The notes: generated by a model from the sequence alone, not told the origin. Counted from the first letter of the stretch, positions 10,901 through 19,637 are shown. The stretch is DNA of 64,000 nt from Dyadobacter pollutisoli (GCF_026625565.1 NZ_CP112998.1:5148501-5212500), one strand, 5' to 3'. Numbers and translations are program-made.

Positions 10901-10999
10901 AAGCCCTGCTCTGCCAGTCGATGGTCTTAACTTTGCCAGACCGTTATTTTTACGGTGCGGATCATGTTGACGAAGTAGAAAAATGGACATTTTCATCAT
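7937..10999 (-). CDS. SusC/RagA-type TonB-dependent outer-membrane transporter
   Basis: This protein has 1020 residues. After a long, charged N-terminal extension a hydrophobic signal ends at SVMAQ (about residue 50). A carboxypeptidase-D-regulatory-like domain follows (residues 53-125, GKVTDAKTGGIPGVTV), then the family signature EEVVVVGYGTVKKKD (about 130) and the TonB plug (145-255, ending at GVVLITTKRGRGKG). The rest is a 22-strand barrel ending in Phe (GINVSF). It lacks the STN domain present in the other SusC of the window, so it is not expected to signal to an anti-sigma factor. With SusD it forms a TonB-powered uptake complex. A start at the second or third Met would shorten the extension only slightly. 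Confidence 0.96.
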   Translation of the reverse strand: MMKMSIFLLRQHDPHRKNNGLAKLRPSTGRAGLLAVLLMLISTTMSVMAQDVSVSGKVTDAKTGGIPGVTVTLKGSTRGTNTDVEGNYQITVPGNATLSFSAIGYETQDVAVGNKSVVNVVLSEDVKALEEVVVVGYGTVKKKDATGAVSALGSKDFQKGIVTSPEQLMQGRVAGVQITQSSGEPGGGINVRIRGTSSVLGGNNPLFVIDGVPLSGDNTSSGGDNQGVGRQPAKNPLNFLNPDDIASMDILKDASATAIYGSRGANGVVLITTKRGRGKGALDYGYSVGFSNITKKYDLLNAAEYKAAGGQDQGANTDWQDLLFRTALTHQHNLSYGGGDASGNYRFSLGYLNQDGIVETSNVKRYSVGFSGNKKFINDKLTIGSNLNFANTQDTGVPISENIGFEGDLMGSILKANPTRAAYKNDSLNQSTTTEPNPLAFVKLSKDYSNTLRALGNINAEFEIFTGLKFKTVLGFDKSMSSRKQAYSRDLVVSGIEKIGRVYIRDVESDNKLWENYFTYEKEFGKISLNALLGYSYQSFENSSKNVAAANFRTSNLDLMINNLGIAGTVNVKNETSLSSVGSVVQNSSYVKDELQSYFGRVNLGFGSKYLFTGTLRVDGSSKFGGNNKYGYFPSGAFKWKLVEEDFVPKTVFTDLSLRVGYGVTGNQAIPHNVYDRRDRYSDYVINQAGDAITGGGLNAVAFNNPDLKWESTAAFNLGLDFSILKGRLSGSIDVYNKSTKDLLFKVVAAQPAPNPFVYRNLDTDIQNRGIELALNAVVVDGKKFSWEVLFNASYNKNLVKNLIGTYDTGEINGQGLSGAFAQRLAEGQPLFAYFLREFGGFDENGNSIYPNGDFQQFLGGKSPLPKVNAGLTNNLKYGNFDLSIFFNGVFGNYLYSNTANAFFTQGSFSNGRNVTKDVIGNGEGALNAPDVSTRFLQKGDFIRMQNFTLGYRIPMKSNKILNNARIFVTGQNLFTITKYDGQDPEVSTNKSLNDIPSFGIDYTAYPRARTWTAGINVSF

Positions 11000-11432
11000 A
11001 GGTTAGATATTAATTAGGTAAATGTCGAACTGCAATTGTATCATTTTAACATTGTCACATCCATTCATCAAAAAAAGCTATAAGGCTGCCCAAAAGCCCA
11101 TTTTCATGAACAAATACGTGAATTAGTATAAATATCACAGTTGGTTACATACAAAATAATATAAATAACTCGGATAATACAATAGCACCTCTCTGAAAAA
11201 TGTGCATAAAATTCACCTTATTTAACAAATCGACTAGATTTCCAATTATAGTACAACAGCCTTATTTGAGAAGTACAAATACAGTCACATCCGGGCATTT
11301 TTTTTGCAAACATTTAATCCCCAAGCGGTTTCTCAGAATATTATACGTGAGGAAATCTATCTTGAAATTTTGCTGGAAATCCTTCTCCGTTGTGCGTAAC
11401 TTTGAGTTGATTTTCTAAGTTTATCCACATTT
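11000..11432. other. Divergent intergenic region (433 bp)
   Basis: This AT-rich gap separates the SusC gene (minus) from the FAD/Fe-S oxidoreductase (plus) and must hold both promoters. A TAACTTTG box lies 29 bases before the plus-strand start. I see no convincing gene, tRNA or large repeat; short frames here lack family features. No clear promoter box was found for the SusC direction. Confidence 0.6.
11369..11404 (+). promoter_or_regulatory. Bacteroidota-type promoter candidate for the FAD/Fe-S oxidoreductase
   Basis: TAACTTTG at 11397-11404 fits the Bacteroidota -7 consensus TAnnTTTG exactly. A TTTG at 11369-11372 could be the -33 element, although the 24-base spacing is slightly long. Transcription would start about 20 bases before the ATG at 11433. 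This is pattern matching only. Confidence 0.45.
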
Positions 11433-14417
11433 ATGACATCGCCGGCCCCTGTTTCCAAATCTGACCTGAGTTCGCTTGCCCAACAACTTGAAGGTGACTT
11501 GTATTCCGACAATACAATGCGCACTTTATATGCTACGGATGCGTCTGCGTACCGGGAAATGCCCCTGGCCGTAGCTATTCCTAAAACGATCAGTGACCTT
11601 AAAACCCTGATCTCCTACGCTACGGCAAACCGTATTTCTCTGATACCGAGAACGGCTGGAACTTCGTTGGCAGGGCAGGTCGTAGGTAACGGAATTGTCG
11701 TAGATGTCTCGAAGAATTTCAACAAAATACTGGAAATCAATGTCGAAGAACACTGGGTAAGAGTCCAGCCGGGTGTGGTAAGAGATGAGCTGAACATGGC
11801 TTTAAAATCTTACGGACTATATTTCGGGCCGGAAACTTCTACCGCCAACCGGGCCATGATTGGTGGAATGGTAGGGAACAATTCGTGTGGCTCCAATTCC
11901 ATTGTGTACGGCAGCGCCAGAGAGCATACACTGGAAGTAAAAGCGATTCTCGCGGATGGATCGGACGCCGAATTCAAGGCTGTTTCAGGTTCGGATTTCA
12001 AAACATTACTGGGCAATGCACAACAGAAAAACGGAAGCGCATCCCTTCTTGATAAGATATACCTGAAAACCAACGAGATACTAAACTCTCCTGAAAACCA
12101 GGCTGAGATCAGGAAAAACTTCCCTAAACCAAGTATCGAAAGACGGAACACTGGTTATGCGCTGGACATGCTGTTGCACACTGAACCTTACGCAAACCAT
12201 TCAGAATCAGCAGATGTAAAGCCATTTAACATGTGCAGCCTGATCGCCGGATCGGAAGGTACATTGTGTTTTTTAACTGAAATAAAATTAAATCTGGTAC
12301 CGCTGCCTCCCAAAACACAGGGGCTGGTCTGCGTCCATTGTGATACCATCGACGAAGCGCTTCGTGCCACGATATTGACATTGAGATACCAGCCGCACGC
12401 CGTCGAACTGATTGACGACTACGTGCTCGAATGCGCCACCACAAATGCAGAACAGAAGAAAAATGCTTTTTTTGTTAAGAATAAACCTGACGGAAAATTT
12501 CCCGCTATCCTGGTAGTAGACCTTTCCAGAGAAACGCAGGAAGAAGTCGAAAGGATTGCAGCGGAAATGACCAAAGAGTTGCAGGAAGCAGGTATCGGCT
12601 TCCATTATCCACTGCTTTTTGGAGATGATACTAAAAAAATATGGACGCTGCGAAAAGCTGGACTTGGCTTACTTGCTAATATACCCGGTGACGAAAAGGC
12701 GGTAGCTGTTATCGAAGACACGGCTGTGGATGTTTATGACCAGCCGGACTACATTCGCGATTTCAATGTGATCCTTAAAAAACATGGCATGTCAGCTGTG
12801 CATTATGCTCACGCTGGTACCGGCGAAATTCACCTTCGGCCCATCATTAACCTTAAAACCAGTGAAGGGCATAAGCAATTCAGGATGATCGCCGAGGAAA
12901 TTGCCGATCTGGTTAAAAAGTATGACGGATCGCTTTCAGGGGAACATGGTGACGGTCGATTACGTGGCGAATTTATTCCTAAAATGGTTGGTGAGCACAA
13001 TTACCAGCTTTTCAAAGAGATCAAAAAAACCTGGGACCCGAATAACATTTTCAATCCCGGCAAGATCGTCGACACCGCTCCGATGGATACTTTCCTTCGC
13101 TACGAAGCTGACCAGCAGACGCCTGAGTTTAAAACGTATTTCCGCTTCCAGGACCAGGATATATTACAGCATGCGGAACAATGCAACGGATCGGGAGACT
13201 GTCGCAAAACGGAAATGAGCGGCGGTACCATGTGCCCGAGTTTCATGGCCACCCGCAATGAAAAGGACACCACCCGCGCCCGTGCCAACATTCTGCGCGA
13301 AATGCTGACCCGCTCGCCGAAAGAAAACCGGTTTGATAACCAGGAGATTAAAGAAGTATATGACCTGTGCCTTGCTTGTAAAGGCTGCAAAGGTGAATGT
13401 CCATCCAATGTGGATGTGGCCAAACTGAAAATGGAGTTTCTTCAACAGTACCATGATGTTCACGGTGTCCCGCTAAGGTCGTGGCTGGTGGGGAATTTCT
13501 CCAAAATGACCGGAATTGCGAGCTATGTTCCGTGGGCTTACAATTTGGTTTTCAAGAATGCGCCGCTGCGTAAAATCGCCAACCGCGTAGTAGGTTTTCA
13601 CCCGGAACGCACGATGCCATTGCTGCACAGTACTACGCTGACGAAATGGTACGAGCAGCGCAAAAAGACTAATACAACAGCATCACGGAAGGTTTACCTG
13701 TTTTGCGACGAATTCACAAACTATAATGATGTTGAAATCGGCAAGAAATCTATCCAGGTTTTAGAAAAACTGGGTTATGAAGTAATTATCCCGAAACACG
13801 GCCCGTCCGGACGGCCGCAACTATCGAAGGGACTTTTGAAAGACGCAAAAAAAATAGCAGAAGAAAACATTCGTCTTCTGAAAGATGTCATTTCCCACGA
13901 AACACCGTTGGTCGGTATCGAGCCGTCGGCGATATTAACATTCCGTGACGAGTACCCTGACCTTGTGAGTGAAAATATGCTGGAAGACGCTAAAAATCTT
14001 GCGTTGAATGCATTGCAGTTTGACGAATTCATAGCACGTGAAATTGAGTTGAAACACATATCGCGAGATCAGTTCACCAAGGAGAAACGTTTGATCAAAT
14101 TACATGGACATTGCCAACAAAAGGCAATTTCCAGCATGGTACCGACAAAAAAAATGCTTTCTCTTCCGGAGAATTATATTGTTCAACTGATTCCGTCGGG
14201 ATGCTGCGGAATGGCGGGTTCATTTGGCTATGAGAAGGAACATTATGACATCTCCATGCAGATCGGCGAATTAGTACTTTTCCCTGCCGTACGTCAACAG
14301 CCCGAAGAAGTGATCATTGCCGCACCGGGAACAAGTTGTCGCCACCAGATACATGATGGCACAGGCCGCAAAGCGTTGCATCCTGCGGAAATTCTTTGGG
14401 ATGCGCTTGGTTTTTAA
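11433..14417 (+). CDS. FAD-linked oxidase fused to Fe-S (GlcF-like) domain, D-2-hydroxyacid dehydrogenase type
   Basis: This protein has 994 residues. The N-terminal half is a PCMH-type FAD-binding domain (PRTAGTSLAGQVVGNG near residue 70; GGMVGNNSCGSNS near 142) followed by an FAD-oxidase C-terminal domain with the HAGTGEIHLRP and SGEHGDGR motifs. The second half has the CxGxGxCR...MCPS motif (about 583) and CLACKGCKGECPS (about 645) for iron-sulfur clusters. A CCG domain follows (LHGHCQQK about 889, CCGMAGSFG about 923). This is the layout of YdiJ- and Dld-like enzymes that oxidise D-lactate or other D-2-hydroxyacids and pass electrons to the respiratory chain at the inner membrane. The exact substrate is unknown. 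It is a single-gene unit with its own promoter candidate and terminator. Confidence 0.93.
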   Translation: MTSPAPVSKSDLSSLAQQLEGDLYSDNTMRTLYATDASAYREMPLAVAIPKTISDLKTLISYATANRISLIPRTAGTSLAGQVVGNGIVVDVSKNFNKILEINVEEHWVRVQPGVVRDELNMALKSYGLYFGPETSTANRAMIGGMVGNNSCGSNSIVYGSAREHTLEVKAILADGSDAEFKAVSGSDFKTLLGNAQQKNGSASLLDKIYLKTNEILNSPENQAEIRKNFPKPSIERRNTGYALDMLLHTEPYANHSESADVKPFNMCSLIAGSEGTLCFLTEIKLNLVPLPPKTQGLVCVHCDTIDEALRATILTLRYQPHAVELIDDYVLECATTNAEQKKNAFFVKNKPDGKFPAILVVDLSRETQEEVERIAAEMTKELQEAGIGFHYPLLFGDDTKKIWTLRKAGLGLLANIPGDEKAVAVIEDTAVDVYDQPDYIRDFNVILKKHGMSAVHYAHAGTGEIHLRPIINLKTSEGHKQFRMIAEEIADLVKKYDGSLSGEHGDGRLRGEFIPKMVGEHNYQLFKEIKKTWDPNNIFNPGKIVDTAPMDTFLRYEADQQTPEFKTYFRFQDQDILQHAEQCNGSGDCRKTEMSGGTMCPSFMATRNEKDTTRARANILREMLTRSPKENRFDNQEIKEVYDLCLACKGCKGECPSNVDVAKLKMEFLQQYHDVHGVPLRSWLVGNFSKMTGIASYVPWAYNLVFKNAPLRKIANRVVGFHPERTMPLLHSTTLTKWYEQRKKTNTTASRKVYLFCDEFTNYNDVEIGKKSIQVLEKLGYEVIIPKHGPSGRPQLSKGLLKDAKKIAEENIRLLKDVISHETPLVGIEPSAILTFRDEYPDLVSENMLEDAKNLALNALQFDEFIAREIELKHISRDQFTKEKRLIKLHGHCQQKAISSMVPTKKMLSLPENYIVQLIPSGCCGMAGSFGYEKEHYDISMQIGELVLFPAVRQQPEEVIIAAPGTSCRHQIHDGTGRKALHPAEILWDALGF

Positions 14418-14452
14418 AAAGCCCAGGACTTAAGTCCTGGGCTTTTTAAAAA
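14411..14452. terminator. Bidirectional terminator shared by two convergent genes
   Basis: A perfect 42-base palindrome is centred at about 14431. Its core is GCCCAGGACT facing AGTCCTGGGC, flanked by A and T runs on both sides. It works as an intrinsic terminator on either strand. Both neighbouring stop codons, 14415-14417 on plus and 14446-14448 on minus, lie inside it. Confidence 0.9.
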
Positions 14453-15096
14453 CCAGCAATAAAAGGAGCCTGCCTCAAATAGGTATTGTCCATTAACTGC
14501 CCGATCATAAAACGCGCGATATCTCCCGCACTTATTTTGCTTCCGGGACAATCCTCCGGGTCAACTTTTACATTGCCCTTTTCATCACTGAACTCAATGC
14601 AAGGCACCCTGACCAGCGTCCAGTCTACATCGCTAGCTTCCAAAATCGCATACGATTTCTGTCTGTCTTCGTGAATAGCAGGAAACGTTTCTTTCATCCA
14701 CGCTGTCGCCTTTTGTGTTTCGGGACTTTTTTTATCAAAAAGTGTATCGACATTCAAGCCCGCTAGTAGTATATACCTGACCTTTCCCGCAGAAATCTGT
14801 TGCTTTTGAATCGCGCTGATCACGTTCTTAGCACCACGACTGGCCACAAGAGGCTCATCTTTTCGCTGCCCCACAGTACTGATCACTGCCTGACAGCCCT
14901 CAATCAGCACATTGACTATTTTTTCGTCCAGAACATCCCCGTGGATTATTTCAATGAGTGGATCTTGAATGGTGAAAGTGTTGGGATTCCGAAGTAGCAA
15001 GCGCAATGAGAACCCCTTCTGTAATAATTGATCTACTATATATTTGCCTGTACGGCCTCCACCGCCGATGACAGCTATTTTTTGAATTGCTTCCAT
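14446..15096 (-). CDS. NAD(P)-binding Rossmann-fold protein (NAD(P)H-binding, atypical SDR-like)
   Basis: This protein has 216 residues. It begins with a classical dinucleotide-binding loop (GGGGRTGKY, residues 11-19) after a beta strand, then LLLRNP, where NADP specificity is often set. EIIHGDVLD and VISTVGQRKDE are typical of the NmrA/NAD(P)H-binding (PF13460-like) family, which lacks the YxxxK active site of true SDRs. Members serve as flavin reductases, sugar-nucleotide-like reductases or redox sensors; the role here is unknown. It is transcribed alone, converging on the FAD/Fe-S gene across a shared terminator. A TATCTTTG box on the minus strand near 15218 could be its promoter. Confidence 0.85.
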   Translation of the reverse strand: MEAIQKIAVIGGGGRTGKYIVDQLLQKGFSLRLLLRNPNTFTIQDPLIEIIHGDVLDEKIVNVLIEGCQAVISTVGQRKDEPLVASRGAKNVISAIQKQQISAGKVRYILLAGLNVDTLFDKKSPETQKATAWMKETFPAIHEDRQKSYAILEASDVDWTLVRVPCIEFSDEKGNVKVDPEDCPGSKISAGDIARFMIGQLMDNTYLRQAPFIAGF

Positions 15097-15217
15097 TTCT
15101 CTTTGATAAAATATATGATATAAAATTCAGCCCAACGCCGATTAGCGCCGGTTGTCACAGCTGATAAGTCACGCTGCAACTGATGTTTCTATATTTTATC
15201 AGGAGATTTGAATGCGA

Positions 15218-15225
15218 CAAAGATA
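15218..15225 (-). promoter_or_regulatory. Possible -7 box for the Rossmann-fold gene
   Basis: Read on the minus strand these bases are TATCTTTG, an exact TAnnTTTG match, about 120 bases before the ATG at 15096. I found no good -33 element at the usual spacing, so this is a weak call. Confidence 0.3.
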
Positions 15226-15308
15226 AGGGGTTTTGGAAAAGATTGAGCTCAGAAGTGACCAAAATGAAATCATTCCGTCTCATTGATAAAGTCTGTTAAT
15301 TCAAAATC

Positions 15309-16322
15309 ATGAATTTAAGCCATATCGAGAGAGACTTTATAACCAATATAAAGGAGAAAATAAGGAAAGCTCAATACGAAGCGCTCACCGCAGTCAATAC
15401 CAGATTAATTAGTCTGTACTGGGAAATTGGCAAGTCCATTGCGGAAAGACAATCCGAAAGTTGGGGCAAATCCATTGTCCCAACACTGTCCAAAGAGTTG
15501 CAAGCGGAGTTCCCTGGAACCGGCGGCTTCTCGACAACCAACATTTGGTATATGGTACAGTTTTATACTGATTATCAGTCTAATACAAATCTCCAACCAT
15601 TGGTTGGAGAAATTGGATGGAGCAAGCATATTGTGATCCTTTCGAAATGTAAAAACAGTCAGGAGAGACAATTTTATATTCTGTCTGCCAAGAAATTCGG
15701 CTGGACAAAAAATGTCTTAATTCACCAGATCGAAAACAAAACGTTTGAGAAATATCTGCTTAATCAGACAAACTTTGATCAGGTATTGCCTGAGACTTTG
15801 AGTAGACAAGCGATGCTTGCCATCAAAGACAGTTACACATTTGACTTTCTGAATCTGGCCAACGAGCACTCAGAAAACGAGTTGGAAGTGGAATTAGTAA
15901 AGAACATTAGAAAATTTCTGCTGGAAATGGGAAGCGATTACACATTTGTAGGCAATCAGTACAGAATTCAAGTAAATGACCGCGATTACTGGGTTGACCT
16001 TTTACTGTATCACCGCAAACTACAATGCCTCATTGCCATTGATTTAAAAATCGGCGAATTCGAGCCCGAGCATAAAGGGAAGCTGGAATTCTATCTCGCA
16101 GTATTAAATGATAAGGTTAAGCTGCCTCATGAGAATGAATCCATCGGTATTATCATTTGTAAAAACAAGGACAGAACCATCGTAGAGTACTCCTTGAAAA
16201 ATGGTACACTCCCGATTGGTGTTTCAACATATAACACTACTAACTTGCTTCCGAATAAATTCAAACAACTTTTGCCCAGCCCGGAAGAAATTGCTGAAAG
16301 GTTGACCGATTTCTACAAGTAG
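15309..16322 (+). CDS. DUF1016 / YhcG-family PD-(D/E)XK nuclease
   Basis: This protein has 337 residues, the usual length of the family. The N-terminal DUF1016_N part has the family markers LISLYWEIGKSIAERQ, WGKSIVPTLSKELQAEFPG and GFSTTNIWYMVQFY. The C-terminal nuclease domain contains YWVDLLLYHRKLQ followed by IAIDLKIG (about residues 227-248), the D...(D/E)xK arrangement of a PD-(D/E)XK site, and then EHKGKLEFYLAVLND. Relatives are found near restriction-modification and other defence loci, or alone. Here it stands alone, with a small PhnA-like gene directly downstream. I infer DNA or RNA cleavage; whether it acts in defence cannot be told from this locus. Confidence 0.92.
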   Translation: MNLSHIERDFITNIKEKIRKAQYEALTAVNTRLISLYWEIGKSIAERQSESWGKSIVPTLSKELQAEFPGTGGFSTTNIWYMVQFYTDYQSNTNLQPLVGEIGWSKHIVILSKCKNSQERQFYILSAKKFGWTKNVLIHQIENKTFEKYLLNQTNFDQVLPETLSRQAMLAIKDSYTFDFLNLANEHSENELEVELVKNIRKFLLEMGSDYTFVGNQYRIQVNDRDYWVDLLLYHRKLQCLIAIDLKIGEFEPEHKGKLEFYLAVLNDKVKLPHENESIGIIICKNKDRTIVEYSLKNGTLPIGVSTYNTTNLLPNKFKQLLPSPEEIAERLTDFYK

Positions 16323-16384
16323 GGTTCTTCATAATGCTTTACGTACCTTTGTTCCATTCAAAAACCACCCACAATACATTCAAA

Positions 16385-16594
16385 ATGGAAGTAAAAGATA
16401 GTAACGGCACCTTGCTTTCCGAAGGTGATTCGGTGAAAATAATTAAGGATTTGAAAGTAAAAGGCAGCTCTACGACATTGAAAAGAGGAACGCTCGTGAA
16501 GAACATTCGCCTGACTGATGATGCAGAAGAAATTGAAGGCAAAGTTGAAAGGACTGTTATGGTTCTGAAAACAATGTTCTTGCAGAAAGTGTAG
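16385..16594 (+). CDS. PhnA/YjdM C-terminal-domain small protein
   Basis: Starting from the ATG at 16385 (MEVKDSNGTLLSEGD) this is a 69-residue protein. It matches the C-terminal PhnA/YjdM domain: VKDSNG, GDSVKIIKDLKVKGSS, LKRGTLVKNIRL, and EIEGKVERTVMVLKTMFLQK. The N-terminal zinc-ribbon found in E. coli YjdM is absent, which is common in Bacteroidota. Despite the old name (alkylphosphonate uptake) there is no good evidence that this family handles phosphonates. The gene lies 62 bases after the DUF1016 nuclease and may be co-transcribed with it. A longer frame starting at 16334 would add residues with no family similarity. Confidence 0.85.
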   Translation: MEVKDSNGTLLSEGDSVKIIKDLKVKGSSTTLKRGTLVKNIRLTDDAEEIEGKVERTVMVLKTMFLQKV

Positions 16595-16626
16595 AGCTCT
16601 GGCATCTAAAAAATATCAAAAACACT

Positions 16627-16688
16627 ACTTTTTGGGAATGGATTCTTTTTGGGAAAGGATTCCTAAAAAGAATCCATTCCCAAAAAGT
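16627..16688. terminator. Perfect 24-bp inverted repeat between convergent genes
   Basis: The arms at 16627-16650 and 16665-16688 are exact reverse complements over 24 bases, separated by a 14-base loop. They start with ACTTTTTGGGAATGG. The hairpin lies between the convergent PhnA-like and DUF5686 genes and probably ends transcription from both sides. It is longer than a typical terminator and has A/T runs within rather than after the stem. Confidence 0.6.
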
Positions 16689-16749
16689 CATACACAAAGA
16701 CAATTTCGATGAATTTATCCTGTAACAATCCCGGCCTTTAGAACCGCTT

Positions 16750-19569
16750 TCAGTTTTTCCCCAAATTAAAATTCATCGTCGTCCCGATACGGAAGACGGT
16801 GTTTTTGTATTTGAAACCCTCAAAACTGTTCACAACCTCCACTCGAAACGGAAAGCGGATACCTACGTCGAGGCCATAGCCGAGCTCAGTATAATTATCA
16901 GAGGCGGGTGTGGCAAGGTAATGCAGGAAAAAGTTTTCTTTGATACCCAAAACGCGAAACCAGGTGATCTGGGTAAGCAGGAACTTGCGGAATTCGCTCA
17001 GCACATGTGCTTCAAAAAACTGATTTGCCGTGCTGTAACGGTAGTAGTCCAGCATCCTGAACGTACCCACCGGATCACCTAGCTGGAAGAAAAACCGGTT
17101 GCCTGCAAAATGTTGATAGTCCGGAAAGAACACCGCCTTGTCATTCAAAAATTTCCCAGCCGCCAGCTTGTAGCTCAGCTTGCTCCTTACACCAGTTTCA
17201 AATCCGTGTTGCACACCGATCTGAACAAAATCAAAATCAACTTCACTGCCGAATGCGTCCTTGAAACCTTTACGGTAATTGATCGTAAATTTGGGAGAAT
17301 CATCATCGTAGAATGATGTCTTGCCACTTTTTGTTTTGTATTTCTGCCACGGCTTGTAAGCTGCGGATACACCCAAAGTAAGCGCCTGGTGCTTGGGCAT
17401 TTCGTAAGTAGGATTTACATTCTCGTCCGCCACCTCCGCATTCATGGGAATGTTAGAGGTAAATTCCCTGCGTTTCCAATCAATCCAGCGATACGAGTTC
17501 GTTTTGTTTAAATTTTGTAATGGAGAGCGCAACGCATATTCAATGTTCGCTTTCAGTTCAAAATGCTCATTTTCACGATTGGTTTTGAAGTCCATTCTGA
17601 TGATGTTCTTTTCATATATTTTGATAAAATTTCTTTCCAAAAACAATGTTGTGAATGTATTTAGCAGCGGGTGCATTGGATTTTCACTGTTGAACTGGGA
17701 AACGGTTTGTCCTACCGAGACATTAATAATACTCCGCTTCCAGCCGTAGTCAATTCCCAAAATAGGCATTAACCTTTCACGGGCAAAAGAGTACCTGGTC
17801 AACGCATTGAACGACCATTCTTGCCCCTGCCTCACCGAAAAACGTTTAATGCCCGAAGAGCTCAGCTGCACTCCTTCCTGATCATTTTTTGGGTTACCTC
17901 CCCGATAACGCAGTTTCAGGCCGCCCCCGTTTAACACCAGTCCTTCCACAGTATTAACCTGTGCTCCAAAAAGCGGACTAACGTAATCCAGCCGCCACGG
18001 GCTTTTTTTGCCCAGCCGGAAACTGTGGCCCGTTAACACGCCGCCAATGAAATCATTACCGCTTCTTCTTTTTCCGTTTCTTGTCGTATCAGACTTCGAA
18101 ACTTTGAGACTATCCCGCTGTTCCTGAGTACCTTCATTGACCACAATGATACTATCCAGCCGGGTGTAGCTTTTCACTTCTGCCACGGTGAGCGGTACCG
18201 TCCGGATCGAATCCCAAAACGCCGTGCTCCGCATACTCGCCATGGAATCCACCTGTGTGGAATCATTTCGGGTGAAATTCAGGTCCACATCCTCGCCTTT
18301 TTCCTCCTTCGCTTTCAGGTCCTGCTTTTCATATTCCTTCATCATTTTCCGCAGGTTTTTAGCCGAAAATTCCTTCTGCTTACCCACTACATCTTCCAGT
18401 TTTTGAGATTTTATTTCGCGGCCCGTCAGCTTGATCTTTTTCGCTTCCTCTTTCTGCTTTTTATCATCCACCACCACAATGTCAGGCTTGAAAGTAGGAT
18501 TGATCTTGATGTTGGAAAATGATTGGGAAATCACAAAATCACCTTTCCCTTTCAATCCGTAAATGCCTCCCTGCACATGAAATTGCTGATTAACTGGCAT
18601 CCACACGCCTTGTACGGGGCTATAAACCTGTTTGATATCAATGGTGAAACCCGTGTTGACCGTTTGCAGATCAAGACTATAAATGCTCCATTCGTCTTCG
18701 ATAATGTGGATCGTGCCGCGGTAAACGCCTTCACCATAAGAGCGGGGAGTGACTTTGATTTTATTCACTTCAATGCCATTTTCCCTGAAAGCACCCTGGT
18801 ATTCAAACTTGTAGTAAGCAAATGCCCTTGGCGAAAGCGGGGATACAGCTTTTACGACTTCGGGCTGATAGAAACTGGTGAGTAAGTATGCATTGGGATT
18901 CGCAAAACCCTTATCCTGGCTGTTCCGGGCAGCGATTACCCTTTGCTTGTAAGAGTTAGGCTGTTTAAAGGTCACCTCGGAAACGCTCTCATTCAGGATA
19001 GGAACGCCTTTTTTGAAGTTAGACTCTTTTTCGATTTCCTTCAATTCCTTCTTGTACAAAAACTCCATCGGAAGATCCGTAACCACGATTGAGGATTTGG
19101 TGTAAGCCTTTGCCACATAACTGTCGACCTGCAACAAATGGTACCTGCTTTTGGCAATTGCACGTCGCATGATCGTATATGCGGGATCCTCGTCGCGGCT
19201 CCCGATACGTACCTCGCCCAGGCTAAGCGCCTGCTCTTCCATGGTGAGGTCGAACGTCTCCATTTTATTTTCGACGGTAAACCCTTTCTGACCTGTTTTG
19301 AACCCCAGATATTGAAAAATAACATCGTAGTAACCCGGTTTCAGGTTCAGGAGATACTTACCTTCTTCATTGGAAATGGTACTGATACTGGTTCCTTTCA
19401 CCACAATAGCTGCAAAAGGCAACGGCTCTCCCTTTTTGGTTTTGATCGTCCCTTTAATACCGGAAGCGGGTGTGGTCGTCTGTCCAAAGATGGTTGAGAC
19501 CAAAAAAAGGATAAAGAATGTGGTTAACAGGAAACGTTGAGGCATACCGGTCCGGATTGAAGAGTACAT
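16750..19569 (-). CDS. DUF5686 outer-membrane protein with carboxypeptidase-regulatory-like domain
   Basis: This protein has 939 residues. The signal peptide is FLLTTFFILFLVSTIFGQ; a start at the second Met (19545) would fit it better. A CarboxypepD_reg-like domain follows (about residues 37-110, GIKGTIKTKKGEPLPFAAIVV). The rest is a long DUF5686 region with an extended middle, a lysine-rich charged stretch (about 370-430), and an aromatic, beta-barrel-like C-terminal half ending in NFNLGKN. The family is confined to Bacteroidota and is expected in the outer membrane, but its role is not established. It has no close partner: the helicase gene lies upstream on the same strand with a 64-bp gap, and the downstream side ends in the large hairpin. 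Confidence 0.88.
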   Translation of the reverse strand: MYSSIRTGMPQRFLLTTFFILFLVSTIFGQTTTPASGIKGTIKTKKGEPLPFAAIVVKGTSISTISNEEGKYLLNLKPGYYDVIFQYLGFKTGQKGFTVENKMETFDLTMEEQALSLGEVRIGSRDEDPAYTIMRRAIAKSRYHLLQVDSYVAKAYTKSSIVVTDLPMEFLYKKELKEIEKESNFKKGVPILNESVSEVTFKQPNSYKQRVIAARNSQDKGFANPNAYLLTSFYQPEVVKAVSPLSPRAFAYYKFEYQGAFRENGIEVNKIKVTPRSYGEGVYRGTIHIIEDEWSIYSLDLQTVNTGFTIDIKQVYSPVQGVWMPVNQQFHVQGGIYGLKGKGDFVISQSFSNIKINPTFKPDIVVVDDKKQKEEAKKIKLTGREIKSQKLEDVVGKQKEFSAKNLRKMMKEYEKQDLKAKEEKGEDVDLNFTRNDSTQVDSMASMRSTAFWDSIRTVPLTVAEVKSYTRLDSIIVVNEGTQEQRDSLKVSKSDTTRNGKRRSGNDFIGGVLTGHSFRLGKKSPWRLDYVSPLFGAQVNTVEGLVLNGGGLKLRYRGGNPKNDQEGVQLSSSGIKRFSVRQGQEWSFNALTRYSFARERLMPILGIDYGWKRSIINVSVGQTVSQFNSENPMHPLLNTFTTLFLERNFIKIYEKNIIRMDFKTNRENEHFELKANIEYALRSPLQNLNKTNSYRWIDWKRREFTSNIPMNAEVADENVNPTYEMPKHQALTLGVSAAYKPWQKYKTKSGKTSFYDDDSPKFTINYRKGFKDAFGSEVDFDFVQIGVQHGFETGVRSKLSYKLAAGKFLNDKAVFFPDYQHFAGNRFFFQLGDPVGTFRMLDYYRYSTANQFFEAHVLSEFRKFLLTQITWFRVLGIKENFFLHYLATPASDNYTELGYGLDVGIRFPFRVEVVNSFEGFKYKNTVFRIGTTMNFNLGKN

Positions 19570-19637
19570 GGCTATCTGGTAGATGCATCTAAATATAAAG
19601 TGGTTGCATGTAAAAGCAAACAGATTTAAATGCTATC

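Noticed and set aside
15309..16322. DUF1016 nuclease as marker of a complete defence island
   Set aside because: No methylase, specificity subunit, transposase or other defence gene adjoins it.
16385..16594. PhnA-like small protein as part of phosphonate use
   Set aside because: The family name is historical. It has no link to C-P bond cleavage and lies 17 kb from the phosphonate-type cluster.
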